Assembly (NCBI GenBank): GCA_019096155.1
Contig: JAHCVI010000001.1
Location: 6,696,001-6,760,000, forward strand
Origin: Staphylotrichum longicolle
Taxonomy: Eukaryota; Ascomycota; Sordariomycetes; Sordariales; Chaetomiaceae
Length of the DNA stretch: 64,000 bases
Reading direction: 5' to 3'
This document shows, one piece after another, positions 54,260 through 64,000 of this stretch (its first letter is position 1; each line of letters starts with the position of its first letter). The translations under genes and the position numbers were made by a program. The notes below the pieces were generated by a model, which saw nothing but the letters and a program-made list of their open reading frames with translations, did not search any database and was not told the origin of the DNA.

Positions 54260-56354
54260 GTTGGCGAAGTGCGGACCTTGGGGTATGGCAATAGTGAATG
54301 GTGCCGGCGCGTTCCAAGTGAAACTGAAGGCGTGAACCCCGATGTAGAAGCATCTTGCCCTCCCATTTTATAGATAGGTCCCAAGGGCACGTAGAATAAC
54401 AACACGAAACCACGTCTTTTCCAAATCTCCATCCATAGAGAGATACATCTCACGATAGACTCTCTGATACTTGGCGCAGATCGTGTAACAAAAAACAACC
54501 TCTGAGTGCAGCAGCAGCATGCACAGCAACGTTGACGCCGTCAGGAGGCTGCATCATTGATGCATCATTGAAAAGTTGAACAGAGAAATACTCTGCACAA
54601 ATAGCTCCACGCCCGGGACCGCTCGGGGCCTATTGCGATCCAAACCATGCCTGATTCATTTGGAAATGCCCCAGCCTGCCCTGGCAGAGTGACTGGGAGT
54701 AAGAAACTACCAGGGAGCCACCAGGGAACCCCATGCGCACAGAAACCCTAGTTCAGGGTATCACCATGTCTTTTGCCCGAGGTACCTTATGCTATAGACT
54801 TGGCTCATATTTGGCAATCTTGATTTCAGGTTTGATTTCGCCGTAGCAAATGAGACCACCACGATGAAACGTTGTTGTCAATGAATGCTGTCCTGTAACT
54901 CTGTACACGATGAACTGGTTGGCTTGAGAGGGAACTGGTTAACCAATTACCGTGGGGTTGACATGTGTTTGTCGAAGGTAGTTTATCACATGGAAGCCGA
55001 GGGAGGAGACAAAGTCTTCTCCGCTTACACCACGGCAGTATTCTGTCCCATCTAGCTTGCAACACCTCTCTTCTTTGCTCCCTAGGCTTGAACTTTCCTA
55101 GAGTAAGAAGCGGGCCATGATGTGTGAGAGTGTTCAACAGCGCCCGATCCCGACCTGAGTTCAGCTTCCACGGGTAGCATTTATCCAACGGTGCAGGAAC
55201 CGTCTGAATTCCAATCCATGTCAGTCAAATCATGGCATAACCCGTGTGGCAAAAGACTCGCCTGTGCCAAGGCGATATCTTTACCGCCTTTGTTCTCAGC
55301 CAAACTTCCTCACACGCACGGTTCACTTCTTGACTACCTAACATGCTGTTCGTTGGCAATCTCTCTCAGGGTCACAAATGCGGCTACGTAGGTACCTATC
55401 TACGAGAAGGGTTCATAAACCCTGAGAGGATAAGCTGGCCTTCACGGAACGGTTTCTCGGGAGGTGAGGACCACGGCAGCGGACTTATAGTCATTTCAAA
55501 ACGAGGGTCTCACAACACGAGGGATGACGGCGACCTTCAGCTGAGCATAATTGAGCATGGTGCCGCTGACGATCCGCGTCCCTTTTTACACGAGACACAT
55601 CGGATACTTCCTCCTGAAGCTGTCACATGAACGGCACGGAGTCTCAATCGCTTTGATCGATTCTCTTCGCTGTTTGCGTTGGACTTTTCGGCCTTCCCTT
55701 TTTTAAAAAAAAAAACAAAGAAAAAAAAAGAAGAAGAAAGAAGAAGAAAGAAAAATGAAAGAAAAATGAAAGAAAAAAGAAAGAAAAAAGAAAGAGAGAG
55801 AGAACAGTCTCTTTCAGTCAAATTACTTGTACTGGGTGGCTCATCTTCGAGTTAAATCTTGTTCCGTTGTTCGTCTTCATGGTGCTACCCGGGCCAATTG
55901 TCATTTCTAGCAGGTGACAGAAGATCGACTGATCGATCTGGACAAAGTGGGGTGAAGCCACAGATCGGATAGGAAGCGGAGACGCCGAGCAGGATTGGAA
56001 CCAGAGCATCAACGGATCTCTCCATCGCAGGTCACGTTGCTTATTCTCTCGGAGGCCTGGTGGAGGATCAGGGCTTGTGGCAGAAGTGTCTGCGGAGAAT
56101 GTGTGTGTTGTATCGCAATACCTGTTTACCTTGGTCCGTCTTTGAAAACTGGGTGTGCTGTGTCCTGAATCCTGGTATCAGACGACGACGTCATACGACA
56201 TGCGAGAGACGGTGGCAAGTGCCAAGAACGCAACACCGAGCATCAAAGATTAAAAAGGTGGGGCAAACGCGACCCAGAGCGCAGGCGCGCCGCAGGGTCG
56301 CTTCCCCCCGTGCTTGACAACCTGAGCAGTACAAGGAAGGTATTTGGGTTGAAG
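54260..56354. other. Long intergenic region (2.1 kb)
   Basis: Divergent space between the extended SDR and the second Zn2Cys6 gene. It contains a GA-rich low-complexity tract at about 55700-55803. No supported gene. Confidence 0.5.
55700..55803 (+). repeat. A/G-rich simple repeat
   Basis: Irregular AAAGAA, AAGAAGAA and GAAAGAAAAATGAAAG units with an A run at the left edge. Low complexity, not coding. Confidence 0.75.
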
Positions 56355-56432
56355 ATGACTCGGAGGGCTCAGATAATGAGAGCCTGCGACCGTTGTCGCC
56401 AGAAGCGAGCAAAAGTAACGTTGACACCCACC

Positions 56433-56510
<78 letters not shown>

Positions 56511-58684
56511 CTTTTTCTCCTTCTTTCTCATTACTGGTGGCCTCTCGTTTGAGCTGCGTCATTCCAAGTTTTAACTTCCTGGGGTGCGCTAGCTAACGCT
56601 GATCACTGGCACGTTTGCTAGTGTGACGGTCAACCTCTTTGCTCGAGATGCAGAGACGCTGGCGAGGAGTGCAAGTACAACTACATCCGACAGGAGTCCA
56701 AGGGCAAACTGCGCGCTCAGAATGCGCAGCTGCGACAAGACAGCACCGACAGCGACACCCTCCTCAGAGCCCTCGCCTCCATCGCGGATCCTCACGTTTG
56801 CAAGGCCGTGTTGCAGAGCCTGCTAGACGGCAGCATTTCACGCACAAAGATTCTCGAGGAGTTCTATCTTGAGCCCGAGAGCGGCAGCAGCACCGACCCC
56901 GGCTCATCGTCGCAACCCACTCCCCAACCAGCAGTGGATCCCTCAACATTAACCGCTTGTTTCGAACAGCTCCTGTCGTGGCGAGAATGCCGTCCTAACC
57001 TCAAGGGGAAAGATGCACAAGCCGTAAAACACGAGGCCGCTTCGGCGCGCTCGACCATCTTGTCGCTCCCCGCCTTGCCGCTCGACGCATACACCTCACA
57101 GTCGCACCCAGACCCATGGACCGGCACCGGTTGGACGCGGGTACATACCCGGCATCTAATAGACGTTCTTCGTACCTGGGATCGCCTGCCCTTTAGCCTC
57201 CTTTCAGAGGATCGCTTCTTGCAGGACTACTCCAGCGCGTCGACCAGGTTCTGTTCTTCGGCATTGGTGCACGCCATCTTGGCGCTGGCGACTCGCTTGA
57301 TCAACGAGCGGAGCGACGATGCTAGTTTTCATCCGTCGGGCTGGCCGAGAAGCCGGTCCTTGTTGGACAAGGCCAAAACAATCCTCCAGGATATAAAGAC
57401 ACCAAAAACGCTTCCGGATATCCAAGCCCTGGGTATCTTCTCGCTCTACTCTCTACGGTGCGGCCGGGAGGCGGAGGCTCAGGCCTACGCCGAATCTTTC
57501 ACCACCGGCATCAGCGAGCTTTTCCAGCACTCGCTCATACGTGGGGAAGAGGAAGACTATGCGGAAGCACTCCGTACTTCCTATTGTGGTGCGGTATCTC
57601 TGACGCGGTAAAACCCTGAACCGTACTTTGTCAATGACATTGTTCTGACCACTGCACGCAGCATGCTCTCCATGGTAACGGGCCGAGTTTTCAACACACC
57701 AGTCACGCCGGTGCATGACAGCGTGGTTCTCTCGGAACTACTGTCTGATGCGGGCGGAAAGACATTAACGACTGATGCGAGTCCGAGATCAGGTGAGTGT
57801 TGAGCAGCGGTTGGCTAAAGTTGCTTCTCAAACAGAAGGTAGACTGACCTCTGAGCAGACGAATCAACCTTCCGGTTCTGGAATACCCGTATCCTTGCGC
57901 CAAAGCTCTTTCAGCTGACTGAATGGGTATACCAAACCATACTTCCCGCTCAGTCCGACATCCAAGTGGCTCGTGGCGAGATAGGAAGCTGGTACCTACG
58001 GTGTCTCGACTGGTATGCAGATCTGTGCAATCTCCTTGCGTCAGATGAGGGCAGGACCCCCTTTGTAATCTTCATCCAGTGAGCAACCTTTTCCTCCCCG
58101 TACCCGCACCCGCCACCCAACAACCCTTTATTATTCGCACATCTGCTCACCCTATTCTATTTAGCATGTACTACCACTTCTGCCTCCTCTGCGCCTTCCG
58201 GCCCTTTGTCGGCCTCGCCATGGAAAACACCGCGATTCAACCTCTCGAGATCTGCACCCAGGCAGCCAAGTCCATCCTGACACTTGCTCAGTCTTACGAC
58301 GATCTCTTTACCCTTCGCCGCGTGTCCGGGTTCATGCCTTATTTTATCACTGCCGCGGCATTATTCAGTCTCGGGATGGAGGACGGCGGCTCCCGCATGG
58401 TTGGGGTGTACTCCCGCTCAGCCGACGACCCCTCGTTCCTACCCCGAAGCAAGACGGAGGAAAAGCACGAGCTCGCCGCGACCGAAGACGAGATTCCGGC
58501 CGCTGCATCCCGCGTCCAGGTCTCGGTAGTTGCGCACACGCGCTTGCTACTGGCCAAGATGTCGACAACCCATCCCGCAGCTGCGGTCGCCGAGAGAATG
58601 CTGGAACGGGAGATCGGCTCCGGCCTTGGTCTCGGCAAGAGGGAAAATGATGGTGACAGCGACAGCATGATGGCTAACACGTAA
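56355..58684 (+). CDS. Zn2Cys6 transcription factor with poly-T-bearing first intron
   Basis: Exons 56355-56414, 56622-57607, 57662-57792, 57859-58078 and 58165-58684; 638 aa. The first exon encodes only 20 residues and ends between cysteines 2 and 3 of the zinc cluster; splicing (GTAACG donor, GCTAAC branch, GCTAG acceptor) rebuilds C11-x2-C14-x6-C21-x5-C27-x2-C30-x6-C37. Downstream are ESKGKLRAQNAQLRQ (possible dimerising helix), an acidic/Ser linker and a fungal-specific regulatory domain with segments ALVHAILALATRLINE, DIQALGIFSLYSLRCGREAEAQAYAE and MYYHFCLLCAFRPFVG. Cluster and middle region are reminiscent of NirA/Nit-4-type regulators, but I would not assign a target. The 207-bp first intron contains 75 consecutive T. 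Nuclear DNA-binding activator is expected. Confidence 0.9.
56436..56510 (+). repeat. Poly-T homopolymer of 75 bases inside an intron
   Basis: Seventy-five consecutive T, the longest homopolymer in the window, starting 21 bases after the 5' splice site of the zinc-finger gene's first intron and followed by C and more T-rich sequence. The exact length is likely unreliable. Confidence 0.9.
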
Positions 58685-58948
58685 TATCACGGAAAACGAG
58701 CATCCATCCCGCTTGAATGCGGTTGGTCAGAAACATATCGCGTTGAACTACGACATACCAGAGAGTTTGTATCTAGCTATGTTTTGGGAACTGTCGAGGG
58801 ACAACGACCCGACATTGTATTCCAGCCTCTCTACGACGAGAAGCTTTAAAGGAAGATATTCTTGACTACATTCCACGGCAACCTTCATGTTCTCATGAAA
58901 AGACCGATCCACCCCATGCAACACAAACACCCCAGTTACCTTACCTAA
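58685..58948. other. Convergent intergenic spacer
   Basis: 264 bp between the stops of the Zn2Cys6 gene and the CorA-like gene. No feature seen. Confidence 0.4.
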
Positions 58949-61278
58949 CTACACCCCCACAACCGCCACCCCCGCCCCCGCCTTCTCATTCACGCTCCCT
59001 CCCGACGCCTGCCGCGGCGACTCGGGACCGCCAGCAGCCTGCACAGCAGCACCCAACCCGACGGCGACCGCCCTCTCGTCGGCATAGCCGGGCAGGCCCA
59101 GGTCCCTCCCGCGGCGCCGCGCCCAGCGGCGGGCGACGGCGTACATGGCGCCCCAGATGGACAGGGTGGCGGCCGTCAGGGGCAGGCAGATGGACAGGAA
59201 CAGGCGGATGCCGCCGCCGCGCACGACCCAGTCGGCGCCGAGCGTGCCGTCGTCGTCCCAGCGCAGGACGCCGCTGCTGAAGAGGGTCTGGTCACGAGAA
59301 GAGAAAGAGGAAAATGGTCAGGGCTTGGTTGCGCTGGCTTGCGAGGACACGGAAGGGGGTGGGGGGGGGGGGGGGGAGGGGGGGGGCGCCGGGAAACTTA
59401 CGGCGATAAACGTCCCCGGCAGGAAGATGAGCGTAAAGATGGTGATGACGTGCATGGAGAGGGTCTCCTGCTTGGTCTTGATGGCGATGTCGTGCATCTT
59501 GAGCGTCCACTCCATCATCTGGTTGCTCGAGGTCTGCGCCACCAGCTGGAAGGCCTTGGACGTCTGGATGCTGGTGTGCTGGCTCAGCGACTCGAACTGC
59601 GGAGAGAGAAAATCATTAGGAGCCCGGTCACACAAGTGACGCCGAGATTTTTTTATCAGCAGGCTGTCTCTCTCACCATGTGTTTGTCGTTGTCCACGGT
59701 ACGCGAGAGGTCTTGCAGGCGCCGGCGATGGACGCCCATGTCGTGGAGGATGCTGCGCACCCGGCGGAAGAAGCCGGCCACCTCGGCGTTGCACTTTGCC
59801 CCCTCGAGCAGAGTCGTAAAGGCATGCGAAGCGACGACCGTCTGGTACTGTTCCTGGAGCTGCGAGACGACATCTCTGCTCTGCTCGAGGGCCAGGATCG
59901 ACCGGTCGATCTCGTCGCCCGTCAGGCTGAGCCGCTGCAGCTCGTTGAACGAGAAGCGGGTTTCGAGCTCGGTCAGCTGGTCGATCAGCTGGTCTCGCCC
60001 TTCATCGACCGCATACTCGCCTTCCCGCGCCAGGGACCCGCCCTCAGAGACTCCTGAGGTACGGCGCAGAAGGCCCGAGAAAGATCGGCTGCCGATCCGG
60101 GCTGGAAACCCCGAGAGAGATCGGTTTGTTCTACGAGTTGGTGACACAGGCGGTGACACGGGCGGTGATGGGGTCGCTGGTTCCTCGGCAAGACTGCCGT
60201 GCTGGCTTCCCCGGCTTGTGGTGCCTGGCCGGGATGTGGCAGTTTGCGTGGTTCCTTGGCGAGAGAGCCCTATTCTTGGGGGTCCCCGTGCGGAGAAACT
60301 GCTTCCCTGACGATGGAAGCTTTGCGCGAGGCTGATGGGGCTCGTGACGGTCGCCACCGGGGCGACTCTCGCCTCGACCGAGTTGGCCCGGAGCGTCTCT
60401 TCCATGCTGTCGATATATTCGCTCCATGATTCGACGCTCCACTCGAGCATCAAGAGGTGGACTTGCAAGCTTGCCAGGAAAGACTGTTCAGGGGTTCTCG
60501 GTGTGTCAGGCCGCAGATGCCTGTTCCTGTCGGTCGCGTCCTTGATGCGCTTTGCCAGCTTGCCGTTGCCCTTCATGAGAATGTAGACGCGGCGGCCGGT
60601 TTTGAGGTCGAGGGAGTGGTACAACGAGGCGTGGCGTAGCGGCCATTGATTTCTCTCGTCGGGAGAGTCGGCCGGTTCGACTGTGAGGAGGTTGAAGGCG
60701 TGCTGGATCTGAATGCCCGACCTGCCCAGGTGCGGGAGAGAGAGAGACGGAGCGTTCTCGTCGAGGTAGTTTTCGTGCCGGAACAGAGCACAGGTCAGCG
60801 GCCGTTGACGGGCTTTGAAGGTGAATACGAGGTCCAGAAACGAGGGCATGATCTGGTGGTAGGTCAGAAGCATCGCAAGCTGGTCCTTGGTGCAGCCCAG
60901 GGGGTCCCTCGAGCTTCTTGAGAGGATGAAGCTGCACCACACCAGGTTAGTCGCCCAACACGCCCACGATGGAGAAGGAGGCAGCTTGACTTACATGAAG
61001 CGCCACCAGGGGTCTTTCTCTTCTGGATCAAGCAAAGCTTCCATGGCATCAACGTCCGGGAGCGGTCGTCCCTGGTCGAACCCTGTTGCGGTTTCCTGCA
61101 GATCGCGAACATACAAGGCCCGGTGTGAGGGGTGGAATAAGCCGTCCTGGTTAAGACGTGTCTGGAGAGACTTTTGCGCGTGCCCAAAGACCTCAGTCCT
61201 CAAAACGGTCAAGGGGTACTCCCTGAACCGTTGATATGCTTCCGCGAACTGTGCGGGGGTCTCACCACCTTGAGCCAT
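58949..61278 (-). CDS. CorA-like transporter-family membrane protein
   Basis: Minus-strand exons 61278-60995, 60931-59677, 59596-59402 and 59287-58949; 690 aa; introns of 63, 80 and 114 bp have GT-AG borders. The long cytosolic part contains WWRFIFILSRSSRDPLGCT, a Ser/Pro-rich region (PATPSPPVSPPVSPTRR) and coiled-coil-prone helices (DQLIDQLTELETRF; EIDRSILALEQSRDVVSQLQEQYQ). It ends with two membrane spans, ITIFTLIFLPGTFIA and LFLSICLPLTAATLSIWGAMYAV, arranged as in fungal CorA-like proteins. The Gly-Met-Asn signature of true Mg channels is not visible between the spans, so ion transport is uncertain. The third intron contains a run of 16 C on the coding strand. Many fungi have families of such proteins with unknown roles. 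Confidence 0.85.
59361..59376 (+). repeat. Poly-G tract (16 G) within an intron of the CorA-like gene
   Basis: Sixteen G on the plus strand (C in the transcript) in a longer G-rich stretch from 59355 to 59387, inside intron 59401-59288. Confidence 0.8.
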
Positions 61279-63383
61279 GGCGGGTTGCAATTGATTTGAA
61301 CCGCACCTAATTAGCAGCCGTCCTTGATGTTAGTTGGATATTATTGCGACCAGTCGATGCCCATGCGATGTAAGCAAGCAGTGGATTTTCCTGGGTTTTA
61401 GGTCGAGTTCGTTCATGAAAGCATACCATCACGGTCTGACAGTAGTATAACGAGATATGGTCACCAGTGCAGCACGGGGAAGACGCATGTCCTAACCCAG
61501 AGCCCGGCCCTCACGCGAGGCAGATTCAATGGTCCCGCCTGAGCCCAGCCAATAGGTCAAGAGGGACGGGCCGCACAAACGCAGCCTGACACCAAGTTGG
61601 CGGAATGCGCCCGCGTGCAACCGCCCAGTGACAGCTGAGTCGCCCGCATCCAGACCCTGTGCCCCTCAAGCCCCCTGTATGAGGCTGTGCCCAACCGGGC
61701 AAACAGCACCTGAACCGTGGCAAAACATGGCCGTACAATGCTCCAATTGAATGCTCTAAAACTGCGTGATTTGAACATCCCTGCACACTGCAGGCACACC
61801 TCGAAGGCCCCTTTCTCTGTCCTACTCTCTCCGTGACAACATTTGACAGTTGGAGATGTCCACCAAAGGGGAGACCCAACACAAAGACGGGAAGTTTAAA
61901 GAAAGCCCATGTCGTCCTCGGGTTTCAGCCTCACGTTTTCATCAATTTCAACTTGCTGCGCCTACACGGTTGGGCAAAGTCAGTCAGGTGTTCTTGGGCT
62001 CTTTATGGCTCTGGTCCATGGTGCATGGCGACTGTCACTCACCTGCGTCAGGGCGCTGGGCGTGTCAAAGGTGTACAGCTGTTTGCCGTCCGCCGATAGC
62101 TGTGCATGGCCATCATCAGCACCTTACTTCTACTTTCAAGGTGTTGGAGAGGCAAGGCACGGCACCTACTTGGACATTGAAAGCTGTGTGCCCTGGGAAC
62201 TGGGTGCGTAAATAGTCCTCGAGGAGATCAGCCCGCAGGCGGTACGTGGGAGTCGAGCCTTGGACCATCAGGTACAGTAGGTATTTGCTGCAGCCGCTTG
62301 GGATCGAAGGATAAGTCTCCTTGCGAGGAAAGTCTTGGAAAAGAAGCTGCACTTGCTGCTTCCCGCCCGAGTGAAGGCAAGAGGTACTTATCTGCTGAGC
62401 CGCCCTTACCCCACCCTCCAGGGCTGCCTCCCGCATGCACGAAGAAGGCTCTGAGAAGCTGCAATCACTTGCAGCCACTACAGTGAAGAAAGCGGACGAC
62501 AAACTGTGCGGTGGAATTTCTCCAGTCGTGATTGGAGGCCGGCAAGAGTGCAGTTTTGGGCAAGCAATGTGGAGACAAGAAACCTCAGAAGTGCTTGAAC
62601 CTTTGGGCACAGCTCAAAATCTAAGTCACACCACCACAATAGCATTCAAGTTCTTGAGCATTCACGCATTCTTGCGACAGAGTCGTACTACACGCGCCCG
62701 TGGCCTATTTTTCGCAACGGCCATCTCAGGAGCTAGGTAACGGACTCAGCCTTCCCGGCGACTGCATTAGTCCAGCCTGCACCGCGTTTCTAGGTTGTCT
62801 GGCGACAAGGAGAAAAACCTGTGTCTTGACGACTGCCAATTCAAGCTGTCAGGGTGGCCCAAGATGGTCTCCTATGTGTTGGAGCCAAAGACAGCGAAGC
62901 GCCGACACTTTCACCCCTTACCACACATCGTCCTTGTTTACGCCGCTTGAACCTGGGATCGAGCGTTTAATAGGCAACCAGCATGCCAAACTCTGAAACC
63001 AACCAGGGACCGCCTCCGGGACGTGCAACCGACAACATGACTGGAAGCTTCCTGAACGGACATGCGACGCCGCAACCATACAAGATGATCAATCCACACA
63101 AGCCTCGCTCCGAGTCGGACCCCAGCTGTCAACACACGACAGCTTGGATCTGTCCACTGTCGCCAACCACGACCAGCCACGACAGCGCCGGGTTTCCATT
63201 ACACGTGATAAGCTGGTTTAAATTCTGCCAACTTTACTCCAGGAGTGCCCCATCTTCTCTTCCTCTATCCTTAGTTTTCGCCCAGGTGCTCTCACAGCAA
63301 CACTGATCTTTGTCAAAATCCGGTCAATTTTATATATCAGCTCCTATCCACGAGAGCTCTCCCCTATAAACCAACAAGCCACA
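61279..63383. other. Long intergenic region (2.1 kb)
   Basis: Divergent space between the CorA-like gene and the Ala/Gly-rich gene. Only short unsupported frames. A TATATAT motif lies at 63331-63337. Confidence 0.5.
63331..63337 (+). promoter_or_regulatory. Putative TATA box of the Ala/Gly-rich gene
   Basis: TATATAT about 50 bases before the ATG at 63384; a TATAAA also occurs at 63365-63370 but is very close to the start codon. Confidence 0.35.
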
Positions 63384-63941
63384 ATGGTTACGGTTGCCAC
63401 TGGTGGCGCCGCCGCCATTCCTGGTCTTATCGTCTCGCACGGAGCCGCCGCTGCCACCGCCGCTGCCACCCTCGCTGCCGAGGGCGGTCTTGGAATCGCC
63501 GTGGCACTGGAAACCGCAGGCGCTGTCGCCGCTGCCGAGACTGCCTTTGCTGGGGCTGTTGTTGCAGAGAGTGTCGTGACCGCCATCACGGGCCTCACCG
63601 CCTTCAATGCGTGGAACCCAGTGGGATGGACTCTGGGAGCCGTCCTCGTCGGCGCCGATCCGCACAGCTCATCTGCCGTGACCTGGGCCTGCTACAAGCC
63701 CATCATTGGCGAGGCCGACACCGACGACGACGACGGCACGCCGGCCAAACCCATCACGTTCGCGGAATTGGCCGCACACCCAGAGGTTCGGCGGGTCTCC
63801 GTCTCCACCAGGAGCACTGCTCCCTGCACCGGCAACCTCCCTGATGTTGAGGTCGAGAACAAACTAGGACAGCGGTTCTTGCTCCGCGGTGTGGTTCTGC
63901 CATGGGGCCCAGCCGCGTATCATGCCGAACGGATTCTCTGA
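63384..63941 (+). CDS. Orphan Ala/Gly-rich hydrophobic protein
   Basis: Single exon, 185 aa, start context CACAATGG. I do not recognise the family. Residues 1-95 are almost entirely Ala, Gly, Val, Ile, Leu and Thr with small-residue spacing (GGAAAIPGLIVSHGAAAAT; EGGLGIAVALETAGAVAAAE; AFAGAVVAESVVTAITGLT), followed by the conserved-looking NAWNPVGWTLGAVLVGAD. The region could form packed helices with glycine-zipper contacts or insert in a membrane, but it is not a normal cleavable signal peptide. Residues 100-185 are polar, with an acidic run (EADTDDDDG) and a compact C-terminal part (DVEVENKLGQRFLLRGVVLPWGP). The gene is uninterrupted and complete 59 bases before the window edge. Confidence 0.65.
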   Translation: MVTVATGGAAAIPGLIVSHGAAAATAAATLAAEGGLGIAVALETAGAVAAAETAFAGAVVAESVVTAITGLTAFNAWNPVGWTLGAVLVGADPHSSSAVTWACYKPIIGEADTDDDDGTPAKPITFAELAAHPEVRRVSVSTRSTAPCTGNLPDVEVENKLGQRFLLRGVVLPWGPAAYHAERIL

Positions 63942-64000
63942 AGTTGGAATACGGTCCAGAGCTCGTTGCACTGCTCATATGTAGGGCTTGGGGTTCCTTA
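63942..64000. other. Right window edge
   Basis: 3' flank of the Ala/Gly-rich gene; too short to interpret. Confidence 0.4.

Noticed and set aside
56191..56562. Open frames with poly-Lys or poly-Phe
   Set aside because: Translation of the 75-T intronic tract; no independent evidence of coding.

Overview
This window looks like nuclear DNA of a filamentous ascomycete, most likely a plant-biomass-degrading Sordariomycete. The evidence is a set of short spliceosomal introns (about 50-120 bp, mostly GTAAGT-like donors and CTAAC-like branch sites), GC-rich codon use in long exons, fungus-specific families (CBM1-tagged CE1 esterase, GH71, RTA1, Zn2Cys6 regulators, FTA2-like and PigL_N-like proteins) and a pogo/Fot1-type DNA transposon with nonsense changes of the kind RIP produces. 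No rRNA, tRNA or CRISPR could be supported. The species cannot be named from the sequence.

Layout. 1-8 kb: an amidase-signature enzyme whose 3' end is frameshifted, a protein with an internally duplicated unrecognised domain, and a CBM1-CE1 esterase. 8-18 kb: mostly non-coding, with an ACS-type MFS transporter, a diverged inverted repeat around a GA-rich microsatellite, and a second CE1 esterase without CBM1. 18-25 kb: a Zn2Cys6 regulator divergent from an RTA1 membrane protein, then an inactivated 1.86-kb transposon with TA target duplications. 25-32.3 kb: a tiny spliced gene for a secreted cystine-knot-like pre-propeptide, a relic of another secreted protein, a PigL_N-like/ankyrin protein and a kinase-fold protein. 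32.5-40.3 kb: four minus-strand genes (mitochondrial-type SDR, GH71 alpha-1,3-glucanase, FTA2-like protein, ToxD-like reductase). 41-49 kb: a urea-transporter-like SSS symporter divergent from a two-component FMN monooxygenase, a secreted SnoaL-like protein and an orphan. 50-64 kb: a protein kinase-vWA fusion, an extended SDR, a second Zn2Cys6 regulator with a 75-T tract inside an intron, a CorA-like membrane protein and an Ala/Gly-rich orphan.

How the genes may fit together. The two CE1 esterases and the GH71 enzyme serve extracellular polysaccharide breakdown. Amidase, SSS symporter and FMN monooxygenase suggest use of nitrogen- or sulfur-containing organic compounds. PigL_N/ankyrin, kinase-like, FTA2-like and kinase-vWA proteins are lineage-variable signalling architectures. 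The best candidates for something undescribed are the knottin-like peptide gene (25117-25392), the duplicated-domain protein (3901-5631), the kinase-vWA fusion (50265-53020) and the Ala/Gly-rich protein at the right edge.

Caveat. Four genes (amidase, GH71, SSS symporter, extended SDR) carry clustered single-base indels with protein similarity continuing in another frame and no other decay. This pattern fits local consensus errors better than pseudogenes. Exon borders were set by reading splice signals and protein continuity by eye, and family names come from motif recognition, not searches.
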